Notes: a model not told the origin generated them from the sequence alone. A stretch of 64,000 bases of DNA from CAWFGW01 sp963815495 (GCA_963815495.1 CAWFGW010000007.1:310001-374000); one strand, 5' to 3'. Positions 47,075 through 57,342 are shown, counted from the first letter of the stretch. Numbers and translations are program-made.

Positions 47075-47545
47075 ATGAAGACGGCAACGATTACCGAACT
47101 TAAAAAAGAATTGAAACACCGCTCAACAGAGGAAGTGGTTGAACTATGCTTAAAATTAAGCAAATACAAAAAAGAAAATAAAGAATTGCTTACCTACCTA
47201 CTATTTGAAGCTGAAAACGAGGACGTATATATAAAGGAAATAAAAAAGGAGATGGACGAACAGTTCGCTTTAATTAATACCTACAACATGTACTTGGTAA
47301 AGAAAAGCGTACGCAAAATCCTACGGTTAATTAAAAAGTATATTCGTTTTTCAAAAAAGAAGGAAACAGAAGTTGAGCTTCTACTCTACTTTTGTCATCT
47401 ACTAAAGAACTTTAGGCCAAGTATTTTTGGAAACACGGTACTTGAAAACATCTTCCATAAACAACTAGAAATAGCAAAAAAAGCCCTATCAAAACTGCAT
47501 GAAGATTTGCAATATGATTACCAACTACTTATAGAAAAACTATAG
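47075..47545 (+). CDS. hypothetical helical protein
   Basis: The 156-residue basic, almost wholly helical protein opens TITELKKELKHRSTEEVVELCLKLSKYKKENKELLTYLLFE. It has heptad-like leucines and a KKETEVELLLYFCHLL segment. There is no signal, membrane segment or known motif. Coding character (charged residues, steady K/E/L use) and its own ATG in a clear gap support a real gene. It looks like a conserved Bacteroidota family of unknown function. Confidence 0.7.
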   Translation: MKTATITELKKELKHRSTEEVVELCLKLSKYKKENKELLTYLLFEAENEDVYIKEIKKEMDEQFALINTYNMYLVKKSVRKILRLIKKYIRFSKKKETEVELLLYFCHLLKNFRPSIFGNTVLENIFHKQLEIAKKALSKLHEDLQYDYQLLIEKL

Positions 47546-47737
47546 TTAAAAAGCTCCCCAACTCTAAGTAAAAGAACAGAAGATTAATTAAAATAAGAAT
47601 TACCGTCCCCTACTATCTCCACATATTTTTAGAAAAACTGAATTCGCTACTTAATAAGTGAAAGTGATGATTGCATAGAACCGTGAAGATTCTTTAAATC
47701 AAAAGAATAATACTTTAATTTCAATGCTTATATTTGA

Positions 47738-48472
47738 ATGATGGAGAACAGTCTGGTTATTACGCCTACCTTTAATGAGATTCAAAATATCGAATTAATT
47801 ATTCGAAAGGTATTTTCAGTGTCAAACGTAGCACACATGCTAATCATAGACGATGGTTCTCCTGACGGCACAGCTGATGTGGTGAAAAAACTGCAATTAG
47901 AGTACCCTGAACGGTTGTTTTTAATTGAACGTCAAGGAAAATTAGGCTTAGGCACTGCCTATATTCGAGGCTTCAAATATGCACTTGAAAAAGGGTATGA
48001 CTACATTTTTGAAATGGATGCCGATTTCTCTCATAACCCAAGTGATTTACCCAAACTCTATCAAGCTTGCAAAAACGGAGCTTATTTAGCTATTGGATCT
48101 CGTTACAAAAACGGGGTAAATGTTGTAAACTGGCCAATGAGTCGTGTTTTAATGTCCTACTTTGCAAGTGTGTATGTAAGAGTTATAACGGGTATGCCCC
48201 TCCACGATGCCACTGCTGGGTATGTTTGTTATAAAAAAGAACTTCTAGCTTCATTTGACCTAGATAAAATCCGTTTTGTTGGGTATGCATTTCAGATTGA
48301 AATGAAGTTTAAAACCTGGAGAAAAGATTTTCAAATAGAAGAAGTACCTATTGTATTTACAGATCGAACTCAGGGAGAATCAAAAATGAGTAAAAAGATT
48401 TTTAAAGAAGCTATTTACGGTGTTATCGATATGAAAGTACGGAGTTGGTTTACCCATCCAACTAAATATTAA
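47738..48472 (+). CDS. polyprenol-monophosphomannose-synthase-like GT2 glycosyltransferase
   Basis: The 244-residue GT-A enzyme has LVITPTFNEIQNIE at the N-terminus, MLIIDDGSPDGTADVV, the metal motif FEMDADFSHNP, LAIGSRYKNG, and the C-terminal EVPIVFTDRTQGESKMSKKI. This is the order of bacterial dolichol-phosphate mannosyltransferase homologues that charge undecaprenyl phosphate with a sugar at the inner membrane. ATG codons at 47738 and 47741 are adjacent. It is closed by a terminator shared with the next gene. Confidence 0.9.
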   Translation: MMENSLVITPTFNEIQNIELIIRKVFSVSNVAHMLIIDDGSPDGTADVVKKLQLEYPERLFLIERQGKLGLGTAYIRGFKYALEKGYDYIFEMDADFSHNPSDLPKLYQACKNGAYLAIGSRYKNGVNVVNWPMSRVLMSYFASVYVRVITGMPLHDATAGYVCYKKELLASFDLDKIRFVGYAFQIEMKFKTWRKDFQIEEVPIVFTDRTQGESKMSKKIFKEAIYGVIDMKVRSWFTHPTKY

Positions 48473-48507
48473 TAAAAAAAGTCTGGTAAGGTTACCAGAC
48501 TTTTTTA
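48473..48507. terminator. bidirectional rho-independent terminator
   Basis: AGTCTGGTAA and TTACCAGACT (48480-48501) form a perfect stem, with an A run to the left and a T run to the right. It serves the GT2 gene (+) and the convergent lipoprotein gene (-). Confidence 0.88.
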
Positions 48508-48528
48508 AATACTTTCTGCACAATATTT

Positions 48529-48954
48529 TTAGTTATCAAAGACTATTCTAATAGCTAATTCACCATCGTCCCCTACATCAGTGTATTTTGCAATTAATTC
48601 GTCTTCTGATATATTTTCTACATCCCAAGTCATTGGCGATCCATCTTCTGGGTCAATATTGATTTTATCACCATTAACTTCATATGTCCCTTCTCCTTCG
48701 ATAAAGTCATTATCTCCATCAACACTGTATTTCCCATCATCAAATGTAATTGACCAATCGGGATCGTCATCTGTAGTGGTTACACCGTCACCATCATCGT
48801 TTTTAAGAGTAGTTTCTATTTTTTGAGCATGCCACTCATCCTCTATCTGAGTTTTAACCGTTACTTCGTTTTCATCTTTACACGATTGTAAAAACAATAC
48901 GCTAATGTAAACACCAGTCATTATTAATAAATTACTTCTTAATATCTTTTTCAT
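48529..48954 (-). CDS. lipocalin-like lipoprotein
   Basis: The 141-residue protein has a lipoprotein signal (ISVLFLQSCKD). The acidic mature part is rich in D, G and E and patterned as short beta strands: WSITFDDGKYSVDG, IEGEGTYEVNGDKINI and DELIAKYTDV. This is like the lipocalin-type lipoproteins common in Bacteroidota. It probably lies on the periplasmic or surface side of a membrane. Ligand unknown. Confidence 0.72.
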   Translation of the reverse strand: MKKILRSNLLIMTGVYISVLFLQSCKDENEVTVKTQIEDEWHAQKIETTLKNDDGDGVTTTDDDPDWSITFDDGKYSVDGDNDFIEGEGTYEVNGDKINIDPEDGSPMTWDVENISEDELIAKYTDVGDDGELAIRIVFDN

Positions 48955-49170
48955 ATCGTTTATTTTTTTGTTTCACATAATCACCACATTAATAAAAACG
49001 AACCAAAAACATAAACCCCTAATAATCAACGGTAAACACAATAAAATCTAGTGAGAAATTGTAGAGCAAAAAAACCACAATGTAGCGTTCAATCTACATT
49101 TAATTATTTTATTTAAAACATAACTATACATCGTTCGTAATTAAGGTTGTGTAACAAAAAATCAACTTGT

Positions 49171-49389
49171 ATGTCTTTCTTTAAACCTCTTACGCTGACG
49201 TTTCTCCTTTTTTTATCATTTTCTGTATTTAACTCACCAAGCTCATATGCTGAAAAAAGTAAAAAAAACACAAAGAAAGCTGATGTAAAAAAAATCTCAC
49301 GAGGAGAACATCAAATTGTTAAAAACTGGGATAGTCTTCACAAGAAAAAGGTAAAGAAAAGGCAACAAATAAAGAAACAGTTCGACTAG
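49171..49389 (+). CDS. small secreted basic protein
   Basis: The protein has about 72 residues from ATG 49171. A TTG at 49147 could add 8 residues but would spoil the signal peptide. The signal peptide (MSFFKPLTLTFLLFLSFSVF to SYA) is followed by a mature chain of about 45 residues dominated by K, R, Q and H (KSKKNTKKADVKKISRGEH, KKKVKKRQQIKKQF). No family is recognised. Its last four bases overlap the purF end. Confidence 0.6.
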   Translation: MSFFKPLTLTFLLFLSFSVFNSPSSYAEKSKKNTKKADVKKISRGEHQIVKNWDSLHKKKVKKRQQIKKQFD

Positions 49390-51275
49390 TAAGCCCGAAC
49401 TGTTTTTCCTTCCATAAAATTAGCATATGCTTTATTAACCACTTTGCTGCCTCCAGCAGTAGGATAATCGCCCGTGAAATACCAATCACCTAAATGATCA
49501 GGGCATGCTTTGTGCAAGTTTTCTACGGTCTGATAAATCACCTCAACTTCCGCATTAATACCTTCAGGCTTAACTATTTCAGCAATTTTTTTAGAGATCT
49601 GTTCGTCAGTAAACAAGTCATATAACTTCTTCACATAATTCGGTGAAGTGTTTCTTGAAATCTTCGATTGATTACAGTTTACATATACTTCCTCTAACAA
49701 ATATTCTTGATTGGTCTCTTTTAATAAAGCGAGTAAGGCTCTAAAAGCTACGAAATCTTTCATTCGAGACATGTCAATACCGTAACAATCAGGGTAGCGG
49801 ATTTGAGGAGCTGATGAAACCACGATTATTTTCTTTGGATTTAACTTATCCAACATGGTTAAAATGCTTTTTTCCAGCGTTGTTCCTCTAACAATGGAGT
49901 CATCAATTACTACAATGGTATCAACACCTTTTTTCACCACCTCATAAGTCGTATCGTAGACATGAGAAACCAGGTCATCTCTACTTGAATCATCGGTGAT
50001 AAAGGTTCTCAACTTGGCATCTTTGATTACTAACTTTTCAACGCGGGGGCGTAAATTTATCAAGCGTGTCAACTCACCATTGTGAGCAGCTCCTTCCTGA
50101 AGCTTTTCAAGTTTGTAGTTATTAAGATAGTCTTCTAACCCTTTCATCATCCCTAAAAATGATGTTTCAGCGGTATTCGGAATATAAGAAAAGACCGTAT
50201 TTTCTAAATCATGATTAATCGCCTCTAAAATCTGAGGCACTAATAACTCCCCTAACTTGGATCGTTCTCTATAAATATCTGGATCATTACCTCTTGAAAA
50301 ATAAATTCGCTCAAATGAACATGATTTTTTCTCGATAGGCTGAATGAACTGGTGTTCGGCAAATTCTCCTTTTTTATTGATGATTAATGCGTGACCAGGT
50401 TTAATTTCTTTAATCTGGTCGTAGGGCACATTAAAGCTTGTTTTTATGGCAGGCTTTTCTGATGCGACTACAATTACTTCATCATCATAATAATAATAAG
50501 CAGGACGTATTCCAGCGGGGTCTCTGGCGACAAATGATGCACCATGGCCCGTAATTCCCATCATGGCATAACCACCATCAAAGTCTTTACATGCTTTACG
50601 CAACACGTTTTCTAACTTCAACTCATTTTCTATGACCTTAGAAATCTCGTGGTTGGAATAATCGTGTTTATATTTTTGAAAAAGGTTTTGACATTCCTCA
50701 TCCACAAAGTGACCTATTTTCTCTAACACTGTTACCGTATCCGCTTTCTCTTTCGGGTGCTGTCCTAATTCAACTAAGCGATGAAAAAGCTCATCCACAT
50801 TTGTCATGTTGAAGTTACCAGCCACACATAGGTTACGGCTTCTCCAGTTGTTTTGTCTTAAAAATGGGTGACAACTTTCAATACTGTTTTTACCGTGCGT
50901 ACCATAACGCAAGTGTCCCATCAAAACTTCACCAGTGAACGCGACATTCTCCTGAAGAAACTTTGCATCGTTATATTTTCTAGGGCTATTTTTGAGGACT
51001 TTGGAGAACTTCTTATTTATTTTTCTAAAAATGTGGGCAATCGGTTGTTGGTCTATGGAGCGGTACCTTGAAATGTATCGGGTACCTTCGGGCACATCGA
51101 TTTTTATGGTAGCTACTCCTGCACCATCCTGGCCTCTGTTGTGCTGCTTCTCCATCAACAAATATAATTTGTTGAGGGCGTAAAGCGGAGTCCCATACTT
51201 ATCGATGTAGTATTGGTAAGGTTTTCTTAGTCGGATATGTGCAATTCCGCACTCATGCTTAATAGCATCACTCAT
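49386..51275 (-). CDS. purF: amidophosphoribosyltransferase, long form
   Basis: The 629-residue protein has an N-terminal class II glutaminase: Cys9 in HECGIAHIR would become the catalytic N-terminus after removal of 8 residues. KQHNRGQDGAGVAT and MGHLRYGTHG follow. The C-terminal PRTase domain has the PRPP loop TIVVIDDSIVRGTTLEKSI. It makes phosphoribosylamine, the first step of purine synthesis. It is 100-150 residues longer than typical PurF. Bacteroidota often carry such a long paralogue as well as a normal one, so it may have a specialised role. It begins 21 bases after nuoN and could be read from the nuo transcript. Confidence 0.88.
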   Translation of the reverse strand: MSDAIKHECGIAHIRLRKPYQYYIDKYGTPLYALNKLYLLMEKQHNRGQDGAGVATIKIDVPEGTRYISRYRSIDQQPIAHIFRKINKKFSKVLKNSPRKYNDAKFLQENVAFTGEVLMGHLRYGTHGKNSIESCHPFLRQNNWRSRNLCVAGNFNMTNVDELFHRLVELGQHPKEKADTVTVLEKIGHFVDEECQNLFQKYKHDYSNHEISKVIENELKLENVLRKACKDFDGGYAMMGITGHGASFVARDPAGIRPAYYYYDDEVIVVASEKPAIKTSFNVPYDQIKEIKPGHALIINKKGEFAEHQFIQPIEKKSCSFERIYFSRGNDPDIYRERSKLGELLVPQILEAINHDLENTVFSYIPNTAETSFLGMMKGLEDYLNNYKLEKLQEGAAHNGELTRLINLRPRVEKLVIKDAKLRTFITDDSSRDDLVSHVYDTTYEVVKKGVDTIVVIDDSIVRGTTLEKSILTMLDKLNPKKIIVVSSAPQIRYPDCYGIDMSRMKDFVAFRALLALLKETNQEYLLEEVYVNCNQSKISRNTSPNYVKKLYDLFTDEQISKKIAEIVKPEGINAEVEVIYQTVENLHKACPDHLGDWYFTGDYPTAGGSKVVNKAYANFMEGKTVRAY

Positions 51276-51296
51276 AAGTATTGCGCTGTACGCTAT

Positions 51297-52748
51297 TTAG
51301 TTAAATATTGAAATCAATTCTAGCAGCCAGTCAATTTTGATAAAACTTCCCACAAGTAATATCAATGACAAAATTAGAAAGATTTTATGTCCATCACTAA
51401 CATTAAATTCACTATTCTTTTCAATTGCCTTAAAATACATGTAATACGGTATTTTAATGTAATAGAATAAAGCCACTACGGTGTTTAACAGAGCAATAGC
51501 CAATACCCACCATAACACGGGTTGATCCAGTACTGTTGCCATGTTCCAGTAACCTGAAAACACCAGAAATTTAGCCATAAATCCACCTGTTGGTGGAAGT
51601 CCAGCCAGAGAGATTGCCAACACAATTGCCGATACTCCTACTAGTGCGTTTTGTTTGCCTAATCCTTGAATGCTATTGAATGTGGCCTCCCCTTTTTCTT
51701 CTAATACCTGAATTAATAAGAAAGCGGAAAAGTTCATGATGACATAAATAAATAGAAATAATTTTAAGCTCTCAAAGTGGTGTGAATCAAAAGCGATTAA
51801 TGCCATAATAATGATTCCTGCATGGGCTATCGATGAATAAGCCATTAACCGTTTTAAATTGCTCTGCCACAAGGCGGGTAAGTTGCCAATCAAAATGGTG
51901 ATGACGGCAAATAATGACAACACATCCATGCCTACCCAGCCTAACTTTTCACACAGGTTAACCAAGGCTAAGGCACCACCTATTTTAGGTGCGGTAGAGT
52001 AGAAAGCAACTACGGGTATTGAAGCAGCTTCATACACATCAGGAATCCATAAATGCATCGGGAACGCACCCATCTTAAACAAGAAACCTAACATGATAGT
52101 AATAATCCCTAAGACTAAAATATGGTAGTTGGCTGGTGAAACGGATTCAAAAGCATACGACAATGATTGATAATCAAAGGAATGTGCTACACCATAAACC
52201 AATGAAATACCATACAGCATGACAGCCGAAGCTACGGCACCAAACAGTAAGTATTTCATGCTCGCCTCTGCACTTTTTGCCGTGCTGCGGTACACCAACG
52301 CATACGAAGTCAACGAAACTAACTCGATGGACACATACGTCAACAATAAGTCGGAGGAAGAAATCAATAAATTGATTCCTAACATAATGGCTACCACAAA
52401 GATGAGCGGCTCGGCTTCAAAGGGTTTTCTTTCTTTTATAAAAAGTAACGTAGTGAACATCCCACATAATAAAATCAAGGCTTTAAAAAACAACACGTAC
52501 TGACTGAGGTTTACCAGCCCCATAAACAAATCGCCCCCCACAACTGCACGTTGTTCTAGGACATAAAGCAGGGACAGCATCAAGGATAACAACGTGACAC
52601 CGACAAACACCCAACGGTACTTTTGGTTATCCGCAATAATGCTTAAGAGTAATAAAAACAATACCAAACCACCTAACACCAATTCCGAAGAAATGTAAGC
52701 GGCACTTGCAATAATATTGTTTAAACTACTAATAAGGAAGGTTTCCAT
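51297..52748 (-). CDS. nuoN: NADH-quinone oxidoreductase subunit N
   Basis: The 483-residue antiporter-like subunit has about 14 membrane segments and family motifs YVSIELVSLTSYALVY (key Glu), MKYLLFGAVASAVMLYG, FKMGAFPMHLWIPDVYEAAS (key Lys) and LPPTGGFMAKF. It is part of the proton-pumping arm of complex I. It lies 2 bases after nuoM. Confidence 0.96.
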   Translation of the reverse strand: METFLISSLNNIIASAAYISSELVLGGLVLFLLLLSIIADNQKYRWVFVGVTLLSLMLSLLYVLEQRAVVGGDLFMGLVNLSQYVLFFKALILLCGMFTTLLFIKERKPFEAEPLIFVVAIMLGINLLISSSDLLLTYVSIELVSLTSYALVYRSTAKSAEASMKYLLFGAVASAVMLYGISLVYGVAHSFDYQSLSYAFESVSPANYHILVLGIITIMLGFLFKMGAFPMHLWIPDVYEAASIPVVAFYSTAPKIGGALALVNLCEKLGWVGMDVLSLFAVITILIGNLPALWQSNLKRLMAYSSIAHAGIIIMALIAFDSHHFESLKLFLFIYVIMNFSAFLLIQVLEEKGEATFNSIQGLGKQNALVGVSAIVLAISLAGLPPTGGFMAKFLVFSGYWNMATVLDQPVLWWVLAIALLNTVVALFYYIKIPYYMYFKAIEKNSEFNVSDGHKIFLILSLILLVGSFIKIDWLLELISIFN

Positions 52749-52750
52749 AC

Positions 52751-54457
52751 TTATCGAATGCTTGCGTTAATCAATTCAACAAAGGTGTTTACTGACAACG
52801 ACATTTTATCTAACACCAAACCTGGGAATATTCCGAATAACAATGAGAAAACAACAAGCGGTATCAACATCGTATATTCTCTGCGGGTGAGGTCTTTTAG
52901 TGCGGCATTCCAAGATTCTTCCTTTACCCAATAAGAACCGAAAAACATGCGTTGCAAGGTCCATAAATAGTAGGCTGCGGTAAGAATCAGTCCCAAGGCC
53001 GACACCATCACCATCCAACGAGGCACTAGTCCGTTCAGGGATTCGGAGGTAAAACTTCCTAAAAACACTAACACTTCCGCAATAAATCCGGAGAAGCCTG
53101 GCAAACCTAAGGAAGCGAAGAAACCGACCATCACAAAAGCAGTGAAATAAGGCATCTTGGTAGCTAACCCTCTGTAATGTTCTATTTGTCTGTCGTGCGA
53201 GCGATCATACACTACACCAACAATCAAGAATAATAATGCTGAGATGAACCCATGACTAAACATTTGGTAAATGGCACCGCTTACCCCTTCAATGGTAAAG
53301 GATGCAAGACCCAGTAAAACAAACCCCATATGCGAAACCGATGAATAAGCTATCATCTTCTTGAGGTCCTTCATCGCTAAGGCATTGTAAGCACCGTAGA
53401 TGATGGAGATTACCCCAATGAGTGCTACCCACCAGGATAGTTGTGCTGCAGATTCAGGAAAAACGCCATAGCCTAAGCGAATTAATCCATACCCACCAAC
53501 TTTCAACAACACGCCCGCTAAAATTACGGAGATGGGTGTTGGTGCTTCAACGTGTGCGTCAGGCAACCACGTGTGTACAGGCACCGCGGGTAATTTAATT
53601 GCAAAACCGATGAACAGGGCTAAGAAGGCAACCATTCGTGGTGCATAGCCAAATATTTGTAAGGCCGTTTCAGAACCAAATAAGGAATCAGGAATAAAGT
53701 TGCGAGCATCGGTCATGTAAACCATGTTAAACGAATGAACAAGCTGAGCACTGCCCAATTGATTCGTCTTTAGCATCTCGTATAATACTTCCAGGTTCCC
53801 ACTCGATACACTGGCAACCGATTCTGCTAACCCTGCCGCTACGGCTGTTTTGTAAGGGTCGATCACTGAGTTGGACAAGCCAATCATCACCAACAAAATA
53901 AACACGGATCCCAAAAGGGTATAAAGGAAAAACTTGATGGAAGCATACTCTCTTCGTGGACCGCCCCATATTCCAATTAAGAAATACATCGGCAACAACA
54001 TAAACTCGAAGAATAAGAAAAACAGCAACAAGTCGAGTGACAAGAAACAACCGAAAATGGCCGTATTCAATAACAACAACAACGCAAAGTAGCCTTTTAC
54101 TTTTTCATTGATGCTCCAGGATGAAATGGTGGCAATCAACATTACGATGGCTGATAACAAAATCATGGTGATGTTTAAGCCATCAACCCCAATAAAGTAA
54201 TCGGCTGATAAAGTTCCTAACCCACCTAATGATAGATTTATCCATTCCGCTTTTTCTACAAACTGAAAGGTAGACATGGATGACACGCCCGCTAAAGCAG
54301 TATCAAAGCCAAACCATACCATACCAGCGATCACTAATTGAACTGCCGTGACACCCAAACTAATCCACTTGATTAGTTGGTTTTTACCTTCGGGAAGTGC
54401 CAATATCACGGGGATAAGCACCAAGGGAAGAAATATAATTATACTTAATAAACTCAT
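52751..54457 (-). CDS. nuoM: NADH-quinone oxidoreductase subunit M
   Basis: The 568-residue antiporter-like subunit has LLFFLFFEFMLLPMYFLIGIWGG (key Glu), KLPAVPVHTWLPDAHVEAPTPISVILAGVLLKVGGYG (key Lys/His) and MFSHGFISALLFLIVG. It is a proton channel of complex I. It starts within the nuoL stop (4-base overlap). Confidence 0.97.
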   Translation of the reverse strand: MSLLSIIIFLPLVLIPVILALPEGKNQLIKWISLGVTAVQLVIAGMVWFGFDTALAGVSSMSTFQFVEKAEWINLSLGGLGTLSADYFIGVDGLNITMILLSAIVMLIATISSWSINEKVKGYFALLLLLNTAIFGCFLSLDLLLFFLFFEFMLLPMYFLIGIWGGPRREYASIKFFLYTLLGSVFILLVMIGLSNSVIDPYKTAVAAGLAESVASVSSGNLEVLYEMLKTNQLGSAQLVHSFNMVYMTDARNFIPDSLFGSETALQIFGYAPRMVAFLALFIGFAIKLPAVPVHTWLPDAHVEAPTPISVILAGVLLKVGGYGLIRLGYGVFPESAAQLSWWVALIGVISIIYGAYNALAMKDLKKMIAYSSVSHMGFVLLGLASFTIEGVSGAIYQMFSHGFISALLFLIVGVVYDRSHDRQIEHYRGLATKMPYFTAFVMVGFFASLGLPGFSGFIAEVLVFLGSFTSESLNGLVPRWMVMVSALGLILTAAYYLWTLQRMFFGSYWVKEESWNAALKDLTRREYTMLIPLVVFSLLFGIFPGLVLDKMSLSVNTFVELINASIR

Positions 54458-56532
54458 GAAGATTTCACGATTAGAAATACCAATAGAATAACCATCACTA
54501 TGGAAATAGCAATGTAGTTCTGCACTTTACCTGAAAACTGCGAACGTAAAATTTTACCAAAAACACCTGTGATGGTAGCTGAAAGGTTCACCACGCCATC
54601 CACGATGTATTTATCAAATGAGCCAACGAGGTTCGCCAGAATTAGTTGAATTACCCCTACGGAGTTCACAATTCGATCAACGACCAACACATCAAACTGA
54701 TGGGCTAATGTGGCTTTAGTTAATGTGGCTCGCACGATGGTTGCATGGTAGATAGCATCCAAATACCAATGATTCAGCGATAAGCCTTTCAACACTTTTT
54801 TGAATGCGTTCTCATCACTGATGACCAGGGACTTTTTGTAATACATCAAATACGCCAGGAACAAACCAGTGAATGCAATGACCATCGAACCTACGGAAAC
54901 CACTACATGATTATGGTGCATTTGTTCTAAAAAGGCTGGTGATTGGGGAATAGCAATTGCAGCGGTAAACCAACTTTGGCTACCATCCACCGGGTTGATC
55001 GAATAAAATATTCCCAATGATAAGGCACCCAACAAAACAATCGGTAGCAACATCAAAACGGGGGTTTCCTTTACTTTGTCATAAGCACCCTGATAGTGTT
55101 GTCCGAGTTTTTCCAGCTTAAATTCACCAAAGAACACCATAAACAGTTGTCTGCCCATGTAAAAAGCAGTCAACAACGCAGATACAAAACCTAAGGTAGG
55201 AATAAGGTAACTGATGCCTCCTTTCATTTGTGCCCATGATAAAGCACCGTTTAATATGGCATCTTTGGATAAAAATCCGGAAGTCAAGGGTAATCCCGCT
55301 AATGCAAGGGTAGCAATTAAATAAGGATAAAAGGTGGCCGGCATTTTCTTTCGTAAGCCTCCCATCACGCGCATGTCTTGTGCATCAAAGTGTACGTCCT
55401 TTCCTTCGTGTTCTAATTGATGTTCCAACTGATGCATGTTGTAAATCACTGCGCCAGCAGAAAGGAATAAACACGCTTTGAAAAAAGCATGCGTCAATAA
55501 ATGAAATAATGCGGCATCGTAAGCTCCTACGCCCATTCCCATCATCATATATCCTAACTGAGATATTGTTGAAAAGGCTAATACCCGTTTGATGTCTGTT
55601 TGTGCTAATGCGGTCACGGCTCCAATGAATGCGGTAATGCCCCCTACAAAGGCAATGGTGGTTAACACATCGGGTTGTAAGATAAAATAGGTGCGCGCTA
55701 ATAAATAGATTCCGGCTGCCACCATGGTTGCTGCGTGTATTAATGCTGAAACGGGGGTTGGACCTTCCATGGCATTGGGCAACCACACTTGTAAGGGAAA
55801 CTGTGCCGACTTCCCGATTGCTCCACACAAAATTCCAAATCCTGCTAAACTCAACAACCAAACTTCCCCTGAAAAAGTGGGCAACTGTGATTTCAAGGTT
55901 TCTAAATCCAGGGTTCCAAATTGTGACCACAACACCATTAATCCAATGATAAAACCTGCGTCCCCTATTCGGTTGGTGATAAAGGCTTTTTTATTGGCGT
56001 AGATTGCTTCTTCTTTTTGGAAATAAAAGCCAATCAACAAATAGGATGATAACCCTACCAGCTCCCAAAAGACGAACATAGCAAACAAGTTATCGGACAA
56101 AACAATGCCTAACATCGAAAAAGTGAACAACCCTAAGTAAGCAAAGTATTTTTCAAAATGGCGATCACCACGAATGTATTCAATTGAAAATAAATGGACC
56201 AGAAACGACACCCCTGTGACTACAATCAACATAAATGCAGACAGGTTATCCAGCTGGATTCCTAACGTGAACGAAATATCTTTTCCCAAATTAAACCATT
56301 CCCATCTGGCATGAAATTCATTGGCTGCCCAAGTGTTGCAGGTCACCACAATAGCCATGACCAAGTTGATCAACATCAACACGGTAGCGGTGATTCCGCG
56401 GTATTTATTTATTCTTCTTCCGAAGAAAATCAAGAAAAAGAAGGTGAATAAGGGCAATAACAAGATGGCTAATGCCAACTTCGTCATCGAATCAAAGGGT
56501 AAGGTTTCGGTATGGATTGCCGCTAGATTCAT
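54454..56532 (-). CDS. nuoL: NADH-quinone oxidoreductase subunit L
   Basis: The 692-residue subunit has MFVFWELVGLSSYLLIGFYF, KSAQFPLQVWLPNAMEGPTPVSALIHAATMVAAGIYLLAR and LLTHAFFKACLFLSAGAV. The C-terminal part includes the long lateral helix region that braces the membrane arm. Its ATG shares one base with the nuoK stop. Confidence 0.97.
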   Translation of the reverse strand: MNLAAIHTETLPFDSMTKLALAILLLPLFTFFFLIFFGRRINKYRGITATVLMLINLVMAIVVTCNTWAANEFHARWEWFNLGKDISFTLGIQLDNLSAFMLIVVTGVSFLVHLFSIEYIRGDRHFEKYFAYLGLFTFSMLGIVLSDNLFAMFVFWELVGLSSYLLIGFYFQKEEAIYANKKAFITNRIGDAGFIIGLMVLWSQFGTLDLETLKSQLPTFSGEVWLLSLAGFGILCGAIGKSAQFPLQVWLPNAMEGPTPVSALIHAATMVAAGIYLLARTYFILQPDVLTTIAFVGGITAFIGAVTALAQTDIKRVLAFSTISQLGYMMMGMGVGAYDAALFHLLTHAFFKACLFLSAGAVIYNMHQLEHQLEHEGKDVHFDAQDMRVMGGLRKKMPATFYPYLIATLALAGLPLTSGFLSKDAILNGALSWAQMKGGISYLIPTLGFVSALLTAFYMGRQLFMVFFGEFKLEKLGQHYQGAYDKVKETPVLMLLPIVLLGALSLGIFYSINPVDGSQSWFTAAIAIPQSPAFLEQMHHNHVVVSVGSMVIAFTGLFLAYLMYYKKSLVISDENAFKKVLKGLSLNHWYLDAIYHATIVRATLTKATLAHQFDVLVVDRIVNSVGVIQLILANLVGSFDKYIVDGVVNLSATITGVFGKILRSQFSGKVQNYIAISIVMVILLVFLIVKSS

Positions 56533-56837
56533 TAATTTTTTAAGCTATTAATTTCATCCACATTACTGGTTCGGTAATACTTGACTACCTTCAAAACAAT
56601 GGCCATGGCAATTGCTGCTTCTGCGGCTGCCAGCATGATGACAAACAAGGCAAAGAGTTGTCCGTCCACTTCTTTTCCTCCAAAATAGTTAAAGGTGATG
56701 AAGTTTAAATTTGCTGCATTTAACATCATTTCAATCCCTATCAACACAAAAATCGCGTTGCGCTTGGTAATGACTACTGCTAGCCCTGTAGCAAAAATCA
56801 ATAAGCTGATGTATAGGTAGATTTCCTGATTATTCAT
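56532..56837 (-). CDS. nuoK: NADH-quinone oxidoreductase subunit K
   Basis: The 101-residue protein has three membrane segments. The conserved Glu is in FVLIGIEMMLNAANLNFI, a second is in LAAAEAAIAMAIVL. It is a small proton-channel subunit of complex I. It overlaps nuoJ by 8 bases. Confidence 0.96.
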   Translation of the reverse strand: MNNQEIYLYISLLIFATGLAVVITKRNAIFVLIGIEMMLNAANLNFITFNYFGGKEVDGQLFALFVIMLAAAEAAIAMAIVLKVVKYYRTSNVDEINSLKN

Positions 56838-57342
56838 TTTTCAAATCTTTAGAAATATACACGGCAGCGACTAAGGCGATTAATAGGATAATGCCTACAA
56901 TCTCAAAGGGTAATATGTATTTGGTCATCAACCCAATACCTAAGGCTTCAGTTTTTCCTAAGGAGAAATTCTCGATTGGTCTTGTGCCCCATTCTGCTTC
57001 ATGGATTAAAAACCCCACGCCTGCTACGATGGAAGCAAAAATAATGAAGCCCACAAACTGATTTTTTATTCCCGACACCACTTTAAAGGTTTCTCCTTTT
57101 CCGGTGCTCAACATAATTCCAAAAATAATTAACACCAAAATTCCTCCGACATACACCATTAATTGCGCTACAGCGATAAAATACGCTTGAAGAAACACAT
57201 ACAACCCTGCTACTCCTAAAAATGTGGCTAATAAGGCAAACGCTGCACGCATCACATTTTTGGTTAACAAAATATAGATGGTGGGTACCACTGCCAGCAC
57301 CACAAAAAACCACCAGGTTATTTCCATAATCAATTCACTCAT
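56830..57342 (-). CDS. nuoJ: NADH-quinone oxidoreductase subunit J
   Basis: The 170-residue membrane subunit has VMRAAFALLATFLGVAGLYVFLQAYFIAVAQLMVYVGGILVLIIFGIML, the NuoJ signature. It overlaps nuoI (4 bases) and nuoK (8 bases), so the genes are translationally coupled. Confidence 0.95.
   Translation of the reverse strand: MSELIMEITWWFFVVLAVVPTIYILLTKNVMRAAFALLATFLGVAGLYVFLQAYFIAVAQLMVYVGGILVLIIFGIMLSTGKGETFKVVSGIKNQFVGFIIFASIVAGVGFLIHEAEWGTRPIENFSLGKTEALGIGLMTKYILPFEIVGIILLIALVAAVYISKDLKNE

Noticed and set aside
47729..47736. TATATTTG as a promoter box for the GT2 gene
   Set aside because: It ends one base before the start codon, so transcription would begin inside the gene. Probably a chance match.
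55385..55930. 181-residue open frame on the minus strand inside nuoL
   Set aside because: It is another frame of the intact nuoL gene, with no family motif and unlikely composition (many R, H, S, F).
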